Below, piece by piece: positions 24,369 to 36,555 of a stretch of 64,000 bases of DNA (position 1 is its first letter; each line of letters begins with the position of its first letter). Position numbers and translations under genes: made by a program. The notes under the pieces are model-generated. The model worked only from the letters and a program-made list of their open reading frames with translations, searched no databases and was not told the DNA's origin. The DNA comes from Monomorium pharaonis (Eukaryota > Arthropoda > Insecta > Hymenoptera > Formicidae), in the NCBI RefSeq assembly GCF_013373865.1, contig NC_050471.1, positions 9,444,050 through 9,508,049 of the forward strand, in the 5' to 3' direction.

Positions 24369-27193
24369 TGAGTGTTGAGTTAATGTAGCTTCGACTTTTT
24401 GCAAAATGAAGACTGTGCCAACAGTATGCAAAGATGATCGGAAAAATCAAACGAAATCATTAAGGAGAATTTGTGCATATAATTTTAGCGAAATTAATGG
24501 ATCACAATCATTGAAAGAATATACAGTATATTTTTACCAAGTATGGAAACTAGTGCGAAGCATTTACAAAAGAAGATTTACTCTATGAAGATATCTACAA
24601 TCTGCTCTGAGTTGTTTATTTTGTATACATTGTTGAGAGTAATTCAAGGTTTTAATAGCATCTTTTATACAGAATCTACTAGAAGTCCTTGCAGCTTTTA
24701 AGTTGATTCACTTGAAGCTTGCTTTATGAATATCATTGGATGAATAATTGTCCATTGTGATAATTTTTTGTTTGATATGAAAGAAGAAAAAATTGATGAA
24801 TGTATGTATATATATATAATGTGACTATATTTAAAAAGTATAGTTCTCTATATATTGCAATACGATGTTATGAAGCAAGTTTTCAAATTGAATTTTTGTA
24901 ATATTTTACATGCACATATTCCTGATGTATTCTACAAAATACTACAACGTGATTAGCATGAATGTATGTTACGTACACGTATGCGCGAATTTGACGTTTT
25001 TTTAACTGTTTTACGAATGTATTCGGATCTTTATTACTGGCATATACATCTGCTTATATTTATGTATTGTACAGTATACCTTCTTTATCGCGTGACACGC
25101 AGGATCAAGTCAATTGTATTTCATAATACAATTAATACATCTCTTATATATAGATCTCATGTCGTATTACATTGTCTGAATATATGATTACAGAAATTTA
25201 ACGTTTTGTTTTCCGTGATAAGCAAGGTTTGAGCGTCTATAGAAAATATAAATAATCTGTATTACATGTATTTAACGTAAGCTATATAAATTACGTTTGA
25301 CACATTTTCTATGGAAACAAGTCATGGATCATAGAAGATGCGATTCAGGTTTTGTCAGAAATAATGGAAATTTTATATTTTGTTTTTTAAGTTTTTAATA
25401 CATTTTTGTTTTAATAATACTAAAATTAGAACTTTATAAATTAATTGTTTTTTGAGCTATTCAATTTATAATAATTTATATTGCTTGTATTATCTACATA
25501 AAAAAGGTTTATGCAAACATCACGTAAATAACATATGTGAACGTACGTATATAATTTTGAAATTTGACCGACTCTGTTGACGAATCATATCACGGATACC
25601 AGCATTATCGACTCAGGCTTTCTATATTACCAGAGAGGTGCGCAACAGAGACGAGGCGATTGTGCAACGCGACCAATTCAGCGCGATGAAAAAGTGCATC
25701 CGTATCGGTGGATGACGCATACCAAGGACAGATAAGAATGGCTCGGTTAATTTCGTCATCGTCAGCACGTGTTCCGTTAACGTTGCCGGGGGGGCACTCG
25801 GCGGCAGTCAGACAGTCAGTCGGCCGCGTCACGTCGTGAGTGAGAAACCTGTTCAAGATTCCCAGATGCAACGATCCGTCACATTCGCCGACACATCCGA
25901 ACGTAGCCTGTCAAAATCACAGCTAGCCGCGTTGTTTGAAAAACGCCACGCTGCGCGACCCTACGTTCGTTCCTCGTGACGCAACGGAAGGTAATCGACT
26001 CCTGCTCTCCTGCAACGCACGAAGTAACAAGCGACAACTGTGACGACTGTGACGTAATGCATAAAGAAAATTGCGAAACTCGCGCGTCATATCGAGACAT
26101 TTCGAAAGTAAATCAATCTTTTGTCGATTTGTACAGTGCGTACAGGCGAAGAAATAATAATGTGATTTGGATCAAGCTTCGATTCATTTGTCAAGAAATA
26201 TCAGCAATTCCAAGCAGCACACTTAGGTTTAAATTACACGTTTAATAAATATTAAAAATCAGTTTTAAACATTTAAGCGGCAAAATTAACGTTTAAAATT
26301 TTATATGTTCTTGTTTTTTTTAAAATTATTTAAAAATAAAAATAAACTCTTGTAAGCCTTAATGTTTAGTTTTAGTTTAACTAAGTTCTTATTAGTTTAA
26401 AAGCTGTTTTTATGCAAGACATTTTGACAATTTGATAAACGTTAAATAGATGTTACAATTGAATGTTTTTAATATCTATTTAACTCTTTATCTTTTAAAC
26501 ATTACAAAAATGGTTTTTAAACATCAATGATTTGCTTGGGAAACATAAACTTATTAATTTTTTGTTTCTTAAATAGAAGGGAAAACTAGAGATTAAGAAT
26601 GATGAATTATATAGTCAGAAGTTTTGCTATAACAAATGAACTGTTGGTTAAATTGTGTCAATTAAATTAATTGAAGTTTAATCCAAAATTTAATAAATAA
26701 GATAGTATTTTTGTTTTTGAAATCGTAATGATAATAATGTAGAAAGTTTTTGTTCTGAAAATTTCGGTAATTTTTATTTTTAAGTCGCGATATCTTTTTT
26801 AAAGTGCATTGAAATTACTTGGCACATAATTGTAGTACACGGTTCAAAAGTCAATTTTTTTCCAAATGATTTGATTTAACACAAAATACAAAATATACAA
26901 ATTAGTAATTTTGTGGTTCACTTTATGTGATTGCTGAAATAAATGTCTAAAGCACTACATATGTCTTGTTGCGTTGTAAATATGTATTTATAAAACAATA
27001 ATAAAAGTATGAATTTTATAAAATATAAATCATTTAAATATTTATTAGATGGCTGAAACTCTCATTATTTCTGCCCACTTGAAAGTCATGAGTTTGTCAT
27101 CAAAAAATTATTGATAATATCTGGATAATATAATATTTAGTTGATTATTATTAATAAAGCGTAAAATGATGTTAATAAATATATCTTGTTGCA
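24369..27193. other. E2F 3' flank and Mpv17-like gene 5' region
   Basis: Mostly AT-rich without supported genes. The first kilobase is probably E2F 3' UTR. A GC-richer, CpG-containing stretch at about 25570-26110 is the best place for the promoter and non-coding first exon of the following gene, whose second exon begins at a clear acceptor ending at 27194. ORFs here lack family motifs. Confidence 0.45.
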
Positions 27194-27209
27194 GCTTAGG
27201 CAATCGAAA

Positions 27210-28049
27210 ATGCGAATCATATTTGTAAAATTCCGCGAGATCTCGCAGAAATATCCGATTATACGAGGCATGGCGTCCTATTCGATTATCTGGCCAACCG
27301 CGAACCTGTTGCAACAGAAGATAATGGGCAAGGAAGAGTTTAACTACGCGGAGGCAGTGCGATTCTGTCTCTACGGTAGTCTCTATGTAGCCCCTACACT
27401 GTACTGCTGGCTGAGATGCGCATCTCATTTCTGGCCAAAAGCAGATTTGAAGTCTGCAATTACTAAGGTGTGCGCACGGAAATTCAGTAATTCATAATTT
27501 ATATTGATTGAGTTTTATTGCATGACAAATTAATTTATTCACATGCAAATAAAAAATGGCCTGATAAAAATTAATTAATTAACGACGAAATAATTTATTG
27601 CAGGCTCTGGTTGAACAAGTTACGTACACTCCCGCAGCTATGTGTTCCTTCTTCTTTGGCATGAGTCTTCTTGAATTAAAGCCAGTTTCGGAATGCATTG
27701 ACGAGGTCAAAATTAAGTTTTGGCCAACATACAAGGTATCATATCTTTGATAGATGCTGTTCTCAGATCCGAGATTAGGTGGAGTAACAGCAGATTACTT
27801 TTTACTTTTTAGGTTGCTGTTTGCATATGGCCAATTCTGCAAACTGTGAATTTCATCCTAATCCCGGAGCGAAATCGCGTTGTATACGTAAGCGTATGCA
27901 GTTTGGTCTGGACATGTTTCCTTGCATACATGAAATCTCTCGAAGCCAAGCGGAAGCTGGTTGATATTAATAATACTAATCACAAAATGATATCGGAGAC
28001 TAAAGCGCAAACCAACGAAAGTCACATGCATATTCCTCTACTACGATGA
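27210..28049 (+). CDS. Mpv17/PMP22-family membrane protein (Mpv17-like), 3 coding exons
   Basis: Small four-helix membrane protein of the Mpv17/PMP22 family, whose members sit in the inner mitochondrial or peroxisomal membrane and act as channels or in organelle DNA maintenance. Coding exons are 27210-27467, 27604-27735 and 27813-28049, giving 208 aa in frame. Family marks are the N-terminal KYPIIRGMASYS, the mid-protein LYVAPTLYCWL, TYTPA in the third segment, and the C-terminal signature WPTYKVAVCIWPILQTVNF followed by IPERNRVVYV and WTCFLAYMK. A strong acceptor (ttgttgcag) ends at 27194, 15 bases before the ATG, so a 5' exon lies upstream and is probably untranslated. Which paralogue it is cannot be fixed by eye. 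Confidence 0.92.
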
Positions 28050-28590
28050 AAGTTTTAGGAAATTAATATATTAGATTAATTTATTTATATATAGGATTTG
28101 CAGTTGGAAGCTAAATTTAACTTATACCAATGCAATTGATACGTATATGATTATCTGTGATATTCACAGTACAAAAGTATTGCCTATACTCTTGCGGGAA
28201 TATGTTATTACATGTAACAATAATATTTAAAAATCGATGAAAGATACATGTAAAACAAAATTATTTTAAAGTGAAAATGATATAATAATAATATAAATGA
28301 TAGTAATATGTTTGCCACATCAATTGTTTATATTAATAATAATACATTAAAAATATAGAATATAAAATTTGAGACGAAAATTATCGAATATTTTAAATTT
28401 TATGTATTTCCCTAAAACATTTTTTTACCTTTTTATAATATAGTTTATATTGTATACATGTAATATAGATTAGTTTTATATTTTATGCATAAACGCTCAA
28501 TCCCTGATATTTTTCCTTAGAATTATTGTTCAAGATCTGATTACATAAGAATTTTTTTATCAGTAATTGCAATTGAATAACACGAAATAG
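28050..28590. other. 3' flank of the Mpv17-like gene
   Basis: AT-rich DNA that should contain the 3' UTR. No gene supported. Confidence 0.5.
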
Positions 28591-28800
28591 ATATAGCTTT
28601 TATCGACAATCGTCAGTCGAGCCTGCTAATAATACCAGTTTTATCGACAATCGTTGGTAGTCGAAATAGCATTTCTAATCAATAAACGTTCTGTTCCGTC
28701 GTGAGATGGCGCCACTCACTGTAACCGCCTAACAAAATTCAAAATGTATGACTAGTATCTGCAAGTTGTAAACCGCGCGCGTGTGTTTCTCGCACTTTTC
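28591..28800 (+). promoter_or_regulatory. Candidate promoter with a duplicated 16-mer
   Basis: TTTTATCGACAATCGT occurs exactly at 28598-28613 and 28639-28654. It is followed by a GAGATGGCGCCAC motif near 28704 and a sharp shift to GC-rich sequence. The candidate 5' exon starts just downstream. Promoter function is inferred from composition and placement only. Confidence 0.4.
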
Positions 28801-28806
28801 GCCGGA

Positions 28807-30027
28807 ATGATTTCGATCGTGTGTGAAAGATTCGCCGAAAATACTGCAGAAGTTGGGGTTTCCGAGTGCGCGAATCAGGTATGTAACGGCTACATGGAGA
28901 TTTTTAACTTACGTGTGTTCCTGGGGCAGCAAATTACGGTTCGTCAAATGAACGTTAGGAATTCTCGTTTCGCCATTACTACCTTTGGGTCAATTCCTTC
29001 GCTGCGTAGCCTGCACCGTTTCGATTTGGAGTTCAGTAGTTGATATCATCGTGTATTTGATACGAGAATTGCATAATACGTTGTATATTGCAACAATATC
29101 ATATTGCCGTAATATATCGTAACTATATATCACACATTACGCTGTATATCAAGGTACATGAAATCGAAGTTTAACATCGACGTAAATTCGCTGAACGACG
29201 TAAATTTTTTCGATGGCGTGACTAGTACAATTATGCGTGAAATTTTTCTCTTAAACGTTGTGTTTTGTATCGTGAATCAGCATTATTCATTGCAAACTTT
29301 CGATTTGCAAACTAAACTCCACGAAATTCTACCGGTATTAATCCTACATTTGTATATCTTTGAAACAAATAGAATTTTATTTTTAAATAAGCGACTTAAT
29401 TTTTTTTTGTATTTCTTTAATCCTCCGGTCTAAGATACGCAGACTTGAAGAGTGTCAGACGATGTTTCGACCTTGAATTATTCCGCAGGAGAAAACAGAG
29501 TAGTGCTACGCTACCTTCGTAAAAGTAAATAGTAAACAAAGTCGACTTTCTTTCCTAAAAAACTGTGCTGTTGACTATGAGAACCTGTCGGTCAATGAAT
29601 GCCGTATTTTCTCAGTCGTGTTTTGTGGCAGCGACAAGCGAAAATAGAAAATCTCAAATTGTACACAGAAAAAAAATGTAATATAGCCAATAACATATGT
29701 GATTGCGGGCTGCCAACTACATAAAATACTCAATACAATAATATTTGCTATATTATTAATGCAAGTACGATGTTGATACTGCAATAGCATATATTATTGT
29801 ATTGAGTATATCTGTAGTTGGCAACCCGCAATAACATATCTTATTGAATATATTACTTTTTTTTCAGTGTAATATTTAAAAAATTTTTCCCTTAATTTCT
29901 TAAAATTTTTTAGGTTGGCCATGTTATCGCTGCCGAGTACGGGACGAGATGAATCCGGGGACGGCGATGGTCTGATGGGTCAGCGGTTGCACCGTTGCAG
30001 ATGCTTTGCAGTTTCAATGAAGATCTA
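28807..30027 (+). other. Possible 5' exons of an unidentified plus-strand transcript
   Basis: A first segment with ATG at 28807 runs 24 codons to a good donor (CAG|GTATGT, exon end 28878). A good acceptor (tttttag) precedes 29914. Joining them gives a 36-codon ORF ending at 29952. Alternatively, ATG at 29920 opens a 35-codon frame beginning MLSLPSTGRDESGDGDGLMG. I recognise no family. It may be a 5' UTR with small ORFs, a lncRNA, or the start of a gene whose later exons I cannot see. Confidence 0.25.
29662..29872. mobile_element. Foldback/MITE element
   Basis: About 210 bp. The left arm is TACACAGAAAAAAAATGTAA followed by AATAACATATGTGATTGCGG. The right arm is CCGCAATAACATATC followed by TTTTTTTTCAGTGTA. 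The inner arms (CCAACTAC and GTAGTTGG, AATACTCAATACAATAAT and its complement) are also inverted. It lies just upstream of the acceptor at 29913. Non-coding. Confidence 0.75.
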
Positions 30028-30255
30028 ATGTTGAATATTAAGGGATTGCAGAGCAACGTGGAGAATAAGAACAGTATAAATCTTTATCTTTATAAAATCT
30101 ATTAGTTTGACTTTCTATTTAAATCAGATGTACAAGTAATGGGCTTACTTTAATCTTATTCTTTATTGTTCATTTGGTTTTTTAACGTTTCTCCGAATTC
30201 GTCGAATCTGTCGTTAAAATTATATTTAACAGTATTCTAGAAGTTTATAGTACGT
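30014..30255 (+). repeat. Diverged duplicate, copy 1
   Basis: Shares colinear blocks with 32371-32620: AATGAAGATCTAAT, the GTTTGACTTTC/GTCTGACTTTA region, GTACRAGTAA, and GAATTCGWCGARTCTGTCGTT. The spacing is similar between copies, so this is an old duplication or a repeat family, not a chance match. Confidence 0.6.
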
Positions 30256-32370
30256 CTATATATTTTGTACGAAAAAGATTAACGTAAGGCAAAAGTAATC
30301 GTCATAGATTTTAACGATAATTAAAGATAACTGCTTCTGTGTATATTGTTATAAAGTAATGATCCCGCGTTGGGCTGCGGAGTTATCCTTCAGTCTTATC
30401 GGGACTCCTGTGTAATCCCTTTTGCAATCCTTTTACGTCCACGACGAGGCGACTTTCACTTTTCTTCCGTCGACGATGCGTCTAACCGAGGCGGCGGCGG
30501 CGATTCTTTATCCATGCAAGAAAGAAGGAGCGCGCGGTAGAATTTACGTAGCACTTAATCCCGCCGCTTAGAAGGCCTCGACAAAATCACCCTACTTCAC
30601 ATCCTCGGGTACCCACACCTCTACTCCTCCGCTCAGTTTTGCGCCTCCTCTTTCGCCACTCATCATCCTTGCGGCGCATTCGGGCACCTTCGCTCGCGCT
30701 TTTCATTAGTTGCCGAGAGGCAACGATATCCCCGTAAGACGAATTTTATCAGCGTATATCACTTTTCGCGCCGTTTCTCATTTCACGCACTTTCCTGTGC
30801 GTATTATCGAAAATTAGACGAGACGAAGTGCGAAACAACGAAGTTCTCGACCGAGAACGAAACAGAAACTTCGCATGAATGATGATCAGAATTGTGCGCG
30901 AGTAGACTGTAATCTGAGTTTTAAAATCTAATTTTTAAGATCGATCTATAATGATACAGGCAACGCTTACATCTTTCTTTTACTAGATATTATTCACAAA
31001 AATTTGCTTGTTTTTAAAATACCTTCTCAATTGATAGTGTCGAGATATAAAAATTTGTGCACATCAGAAAACATTAATTTGTATTTATGTTAAAATAGGC
31101 CTTTGTTTAATTTTTTGCGATAAATTTTTATTTAGGTGTTAATATAATATAATTATATTTGAATAATTTGTATTAAATTAATATTTAATATTTCTAAGTG
31201 TTAAAATACCACAATTTTTTGAATATATATATATATGTATATAAATAGTGTAGTTTTACAACATAAATTCTAAAATGAATGAGTAAAATGTACGTTAATA
31301 CATTAATTAATTTTGTAAGTTGATTTTAATAAAAAAAAAAGTTTTCAAATTGTGTCAAATTTTTACATTTTCGTATTAATTTTTACATAATATTTACGTT
31401 ACTCTTTAACTATTTATCTCACGTTGAATTAACACAAAAATTTGAGCGGGCCATTTGGGATATGTAATATACGAGTATGTTAAATTTAGCACAAATTTTC
31501 CAATTGTTCGTCTTTTCTACGGAGAAAAAAAACAGATCAACGAAGGAAACCGCAGTAATATTGCAAATTAAAACATTAATCCTTGATACAATACATTTCG
31601 CGTTCTGTACACGCGTGATAATCTTTAAATCAAACATTTATCACGTTTTTCGCATAATAGGCGATTCGTCGTCAGCGCTCCGATCAAACATTTTATTTAT
31701 ATTCGACTCGCGGTGTCTCTCGGGAGCTTCGGGAGCACCGCGAGAAGATTCCGCGAAAAGGTTCCGCGAATCAGCTGCGAAGCCAATCCTTTAATCGTCA
31801 GTACTAAAATATTATAAGGCGCGTAATCGCCCGCGATCGCGCCGAAATCCGTCGGCTAATCTCTCCGCCGTAAAAGCGGTTTTATGTACCTATCTACCGG
31901 GAGCTCGGCTCGACCGTTACGCGGTCGGTGCTTCGCTCTCGCTGCTTTCCGAGATTTTAATGGCAGTCAGACAGCGGAGCCGATGGCAGAGCGTGCGAGC
32001 GAGCGAGCCGGCCGGCGACCGGTACGAGTGTACACATTATTCCGTCGTCAGAGACAACAGAAACGTTAATCTCGGTCGCCAATTATCGGTTTTAGGCGGC
32101 ACTCTTCGTTGTCTTTCGCCCGGCGCGGCGCGGCGCGGCGGCGGGCGTCGCTCGCGCTAAAAACCGCCCGGACTCGCGCTTGCTCGCTCGTTTGCTCGAA
32201 AGAATGATTAAACGCGGTTCGATTCATCGATTATCGGCTTTACGCCCCGAAGGGAAATCGCCTCGCCTGGTATGCCCCTATATACCGTCGCCGATTTATA
32301 TCACGGACTTCAACGAGGTGTCCCAAATCTACCGATCTCAATTTCCGATTTCCTTGACCAAGTTGGAGTT

Positions 32371-32620
32371 TTAATGAAGATCTAATATTAGGAAAATATT
32401 GAGAGATTGTGCAACGGTGCATCCAGAATAAAAATTAGTTGATGTTAAACTTTTGTTTGTAAAATCCATCGGTCTGACTTTACGACATTCCGTTTAAAAT
32501 GGTTGTACGAGTAACATAAACTTATATTTTTTAAATAATTGATGATTATTCGAATTCGACGAGTCTGTCGTTAAAATCGCGTTTATGAAGCAGCTTTATA
32601 TTCTACAAGGTGTACCCGTG
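32371..32620 (+). repeat. Diverged duplicate, copy 2
   Basis: Second copy of the 30014-30255 segment in the same orientation, 2.36 kb downstream. The best-preserved block is GAATTCGACGAGTCTGTCGT followed by TAAAAT at 32551-32577. Confidence 0.6.
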
Positions 32621-33001
32621 ATGTAAAATTATCTTTATATCAAAATGTTCTTTGTTATATTCATTTGTCATTATATGAGTCAATTAATGGTCTATTGCTT
32701 TGAAATGTTGCAGTTTGAAACGGCGACTTGCGATTCGTTGAGTACTGTGGCGTCAAATTGACGATGGCTGGTGGCTCGTGATTACGGGACAAATCAGTGG
32801 ATTATCCGGGAGCTCAGTTTCGCGAGTACGGGAGTCGGGAATAGGATAGCGGGACAGTTTCTATTTCGGCTGAGGGAGTAACAGTTCGGAGCGGAGAAAC
32901 AGTTGGAGACTGACGAGTCTCCATTTAAGTCACAGAAGGATAGAAAATCGGTGAGTCAGGAATGAAAGAGAAGGAAAGGTGAAAAAGACAACGGCGTGGG
33001 T

Positions 33002-33012
<11 letters not shown>

Positions 33013-33066
<54 letters not shown>
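33013..33066. repeat. (GA)n microsatellite
   Basis: Uninterrupted GA dinucleotide run of about 54 bp. Confidence 0.95.
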
Positions 33067-33072
<6 letters not shown>

Positions 33073-33382
33073 ATATTAGCATGGTACACGGGTGAAGGAA
33101 AGAACCGATGACGGAGGGGTAGGGAAAGATCGCGAAAGGGAAATAACATGACGGAAACGACAGAAGTGAACGAGAAAGACGGGAAATGGAAAGAGAGTGA
33201 AAGGGGTGTGGGCATTGCATCCGGAAAAATAAAGGAAAGTAGCACCGGTAATCCAGAGCGCGGCCCGGGTCTTACCGAGGCTTCCACGGATGTTTATTGA
33301 GTCGGTACGCGCACGCGCTACATGCAACACTATCATCTCATCTCATCCGGTCTCGTCTCATCGCCCGTGTATTCCCCCGTGG

Positions 33383-33385
<3 letters not shown>

Positions 33386-33468
<83 letters not shown>

Positions 33469-33481
33469 CGCTCGCTCGCTC
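33386..33481. repeat. (CT)n followed by (CGCT)n microsatellite
   Basis: About 79 bp of CT repeats continuing into four CGCT units. It is complementary to the GA run 320 bp upstream. The long Ser/Leu ORFs across it are artefacts. Confidence 0.95.
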
Positions 33482-36400
33482 CTTTTTGTCTACTCATTTG
33501 CCCTTCCCCTCTCTTTCGCTCTTCGTTCTTGATTCTACTTCCATCACATTTTCCACCTTTTCTCGCCGTTCTGCTTTCTTTCTGCTCACCACCTTATCCT
33601 GCACATTCGCGACGTCCATTCAATCCTGTCTCATCTGCTGGAGGTTACCCGGAACCTCTCGTCGCTCTATTTTCCCTGGGCCACCGACTCTTTCATTCAT
33701 TTCTAACTCGGCAAAGATCGATTTTCTTCGGTCTCGGCGACGCGCCTTATTTTTATCTGATACTTTTCCGGCGGTTTGATTATGATACGACGAGTTGAAT
33801 ATCAAGTCTACTCGTTTTCACGTGTCTCGCATTTTTAAAATCAAACATTTAATTTGTTCCATGATCTATAAATTTATTTAATCTGAGTGGCTTAATAACT
33901 TGGCTTTATAAAACAAAGTGGTATACCAATATTGGTGACTTTCCTCTTATATAACTGTAATTTTTTATAGTTATATTGAACAAATACTTATTACCTTTGA
34001 CGATTTTTTAATTTTTTATCTGAAAAAAAAAAAAGAGATATTAAAACGAATACTTTAATATCCATATATTTTAATCACAATTTACTTTCAGTGTTACAAT
34101 TACGTTGCTTGAGCTTATAAGATCGTGACTCCAAAGTACGAGCGACAACAGAGATGATCATCGCGCGTACACGAAGGCCGCCCGAACTCATACGCGCCGC
34201 ACGAATCAGATAAATCTCGAGTGAAACACGTGCGCGCGTGGTCCCCTCGAAAGGGTTGTTTGCACGCTGATAACTGACGCATACGATATGAGATTATTAT
34301 AAAGATAGGAAACCGTACATATAACGTACAGTTGTAACCTACGCCACGTCGACACAGATAGAAGAGCGACGAGAGATCGCCGTACTTTTTTTCCGCACCG
34401 CTTCAATTACGGTTGGCGTGTGTTTACGCAGCACTTATAGCACGTCGTTTTCTGCGCGTCTTCATTGTTAGGAAGTCCGATGTTTTATTGACTTTAGCGG
34501 GATATCGCTGTTACATATATGCATTATCATGTTCGCTATAATTTAATTAATGGCATTAAACGTAAGATATATGTTATATTACACTGATTCAAAAGTAATC
34601 ACATGCCGCGAATATTTTTTACAATATGCCTAATTTCTTTTTGGAAATTTATTTATTAGCATTAGCTTTATATACATTGAGAAAAAAATGTTTAATTTAA
34701 TTTTTCAATTTCATTAAGTTTAAGTATTTATGCATTTAATGTTAAAGAAATTCTTTAAACTAAAAACGTTGGAAAGTTTATTCAAGTTGATAATTTTTTT
34801 TTGTATAATTAATGTATTATGTACATGTATCACAGTAACACTTTTTTAAAAATAATGTGTTCAAACAAATAAATCTTGTTATATTTCTAGAATCTCGAAT
34901 TCACACATGTGCCAAACTGAACGTAAAAATTTACGAAGAGCTTTGCGATATTTTTGAAGACATCAAAACTAAGCTTCCGTAAATCCTTCGCTTACTTTTT
35001 ACTGCACTTAATAGGAGAGTTGAACAAACAGTTCTTGCAGCATGCAATTACGGTACATGCATTTTTCATACAATGAACGCAATCTTATCAGAAATCACTT
35101 TCCAACGCACGCAAATCTTATATCAAAGCGAGAAATCCGACAAGAGCGACACTATACCTAATGGCAATAAATATTGCGTCAGATAGTATTCGCGGTGAGA
35201 ATCTGGAGAGAATCTTAGAAGTTCGTTTACTCCTGTTAATTTCGCAGAATGAAAAAGAATTCGCGCGCGTGCTCGGCGGATTTGTTTGTCAATCGTAATT
35301 CAATCGTGGGCGCCAGCCGCTAATTTGTCCGTCTTCTCGTTTGTTGATGTCAAAGCGAAGAAATGGTCGAATAAAATTAGAAATAATTAACGAAGTTAAC
35401 TCCTTCCCTCTCTCCTCACCGCGTAGACTCCGGGTGGAGGGAGGTTTAAAAGCCACCTGTAACCGTTATTACTTTTTCGCCTTCTCGGATCGTTCGCCAC
35501 GCACGTACCGGCAAATGACGCTCTCGCCGTCGCCGTAAACGCGGCCGATTTTTTTTTCTTCGTTTCTTTTTTAACACGAAATTACTCTCTTGCCGTAGCA
35601 AAATGCAATGCACCACGCGCACGCGTGAGCGGGGCACGCGGCGATCAATCTCTCGAATCTCTCGAAATGCCTTGCGAGGAAACAGGCTTACGTTAGCATT
35701 CGCCGACGTTATATGTGGGAGACAATGTCGACAATGCAACAACGATAATTAATTCAGTCAAGCTTCGATAGCATGTATCCGATACCTATAACTTGGCCAT
35801 GCAAACACCCGTATAATTGTGATTTACAGTTCGTAATATAATTAAAGTTCTGTTACAATTGCAAATAATTGCTCTCCTATATTTGAAGAATGTATTGTCG
35901 TAATAGCCATTTTTTTCATTTATCCTTTTTAATTTATTGATTATCTTATTCGCGTTATCCTTGATTTTTTGTGAGAAAACGCGTCGTTGCTCTCCTCCGC
36001 AAACGACAGATAGACGCTTGTTCTTTACTTAATTGCGAAAATCCGCGAGGTAGACCATTCTCGGCTTTCCGAATGCTACGCTCGGTTAATGCACCACTTC
36101 CGTCGCGCTCGGCAGTCCGGAAAACCGACGATTTTCTTTCCCCTGTCTTTTCCTACCTGCTGCCTTCCTACCAGCGTTTTTCTCTACGTTTTTCCGTCGG
36201 AATCTCACCGTTCGTTGGTTTCGGTGTTCACCGACACCGGGGAGAATTAGAAACGCGAGGAGTGTCGACGACGACGACGATGATGACGACGGCGACTTGC
36301 ACTCTTCTCTTTCTACGTTTACTCTCTTCCTTTTCTCTTCTTTCGCCTCCGTTATTCTCCACCTTGGTTCTCCTGCTACTCTATATCGGGGAGCCTCCAT

Positions 36401-36487
36401 TAAATTCATTAGGCCATTAGTGGCTGCAACCCTCCAAGATGGCTCCCGTCGCCTGGCAACGCTCTGCTTCTCCACGCTCACCCTCTC

Positions 36488-36555
36488 TTCGCTTTTCTCT
36501 CTCTCTCTCTCTCTCTCTTTCCCTCTGCTTCTCTCTGTCTCTCTCTATTACTCCC
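36488..36555. repeat. CT-rich low-complexity tract
   Basis: Imperfect CT repeat in a GC-rich island. Confidence 0.8.

Noticed and set aside
33297..33798. Ser/Leu-rich ORFs of about 160 codons
   Set aside because: They are translations of the (CT)n microsatellite.
36086..36481. 131-codon minus-strand ORF and overlapping 149-codon plus-strand ORF
   Set aside because: Overlapping frames in a GC-rich low-complexity island; Ser and Arg runs come from triplet repeats.
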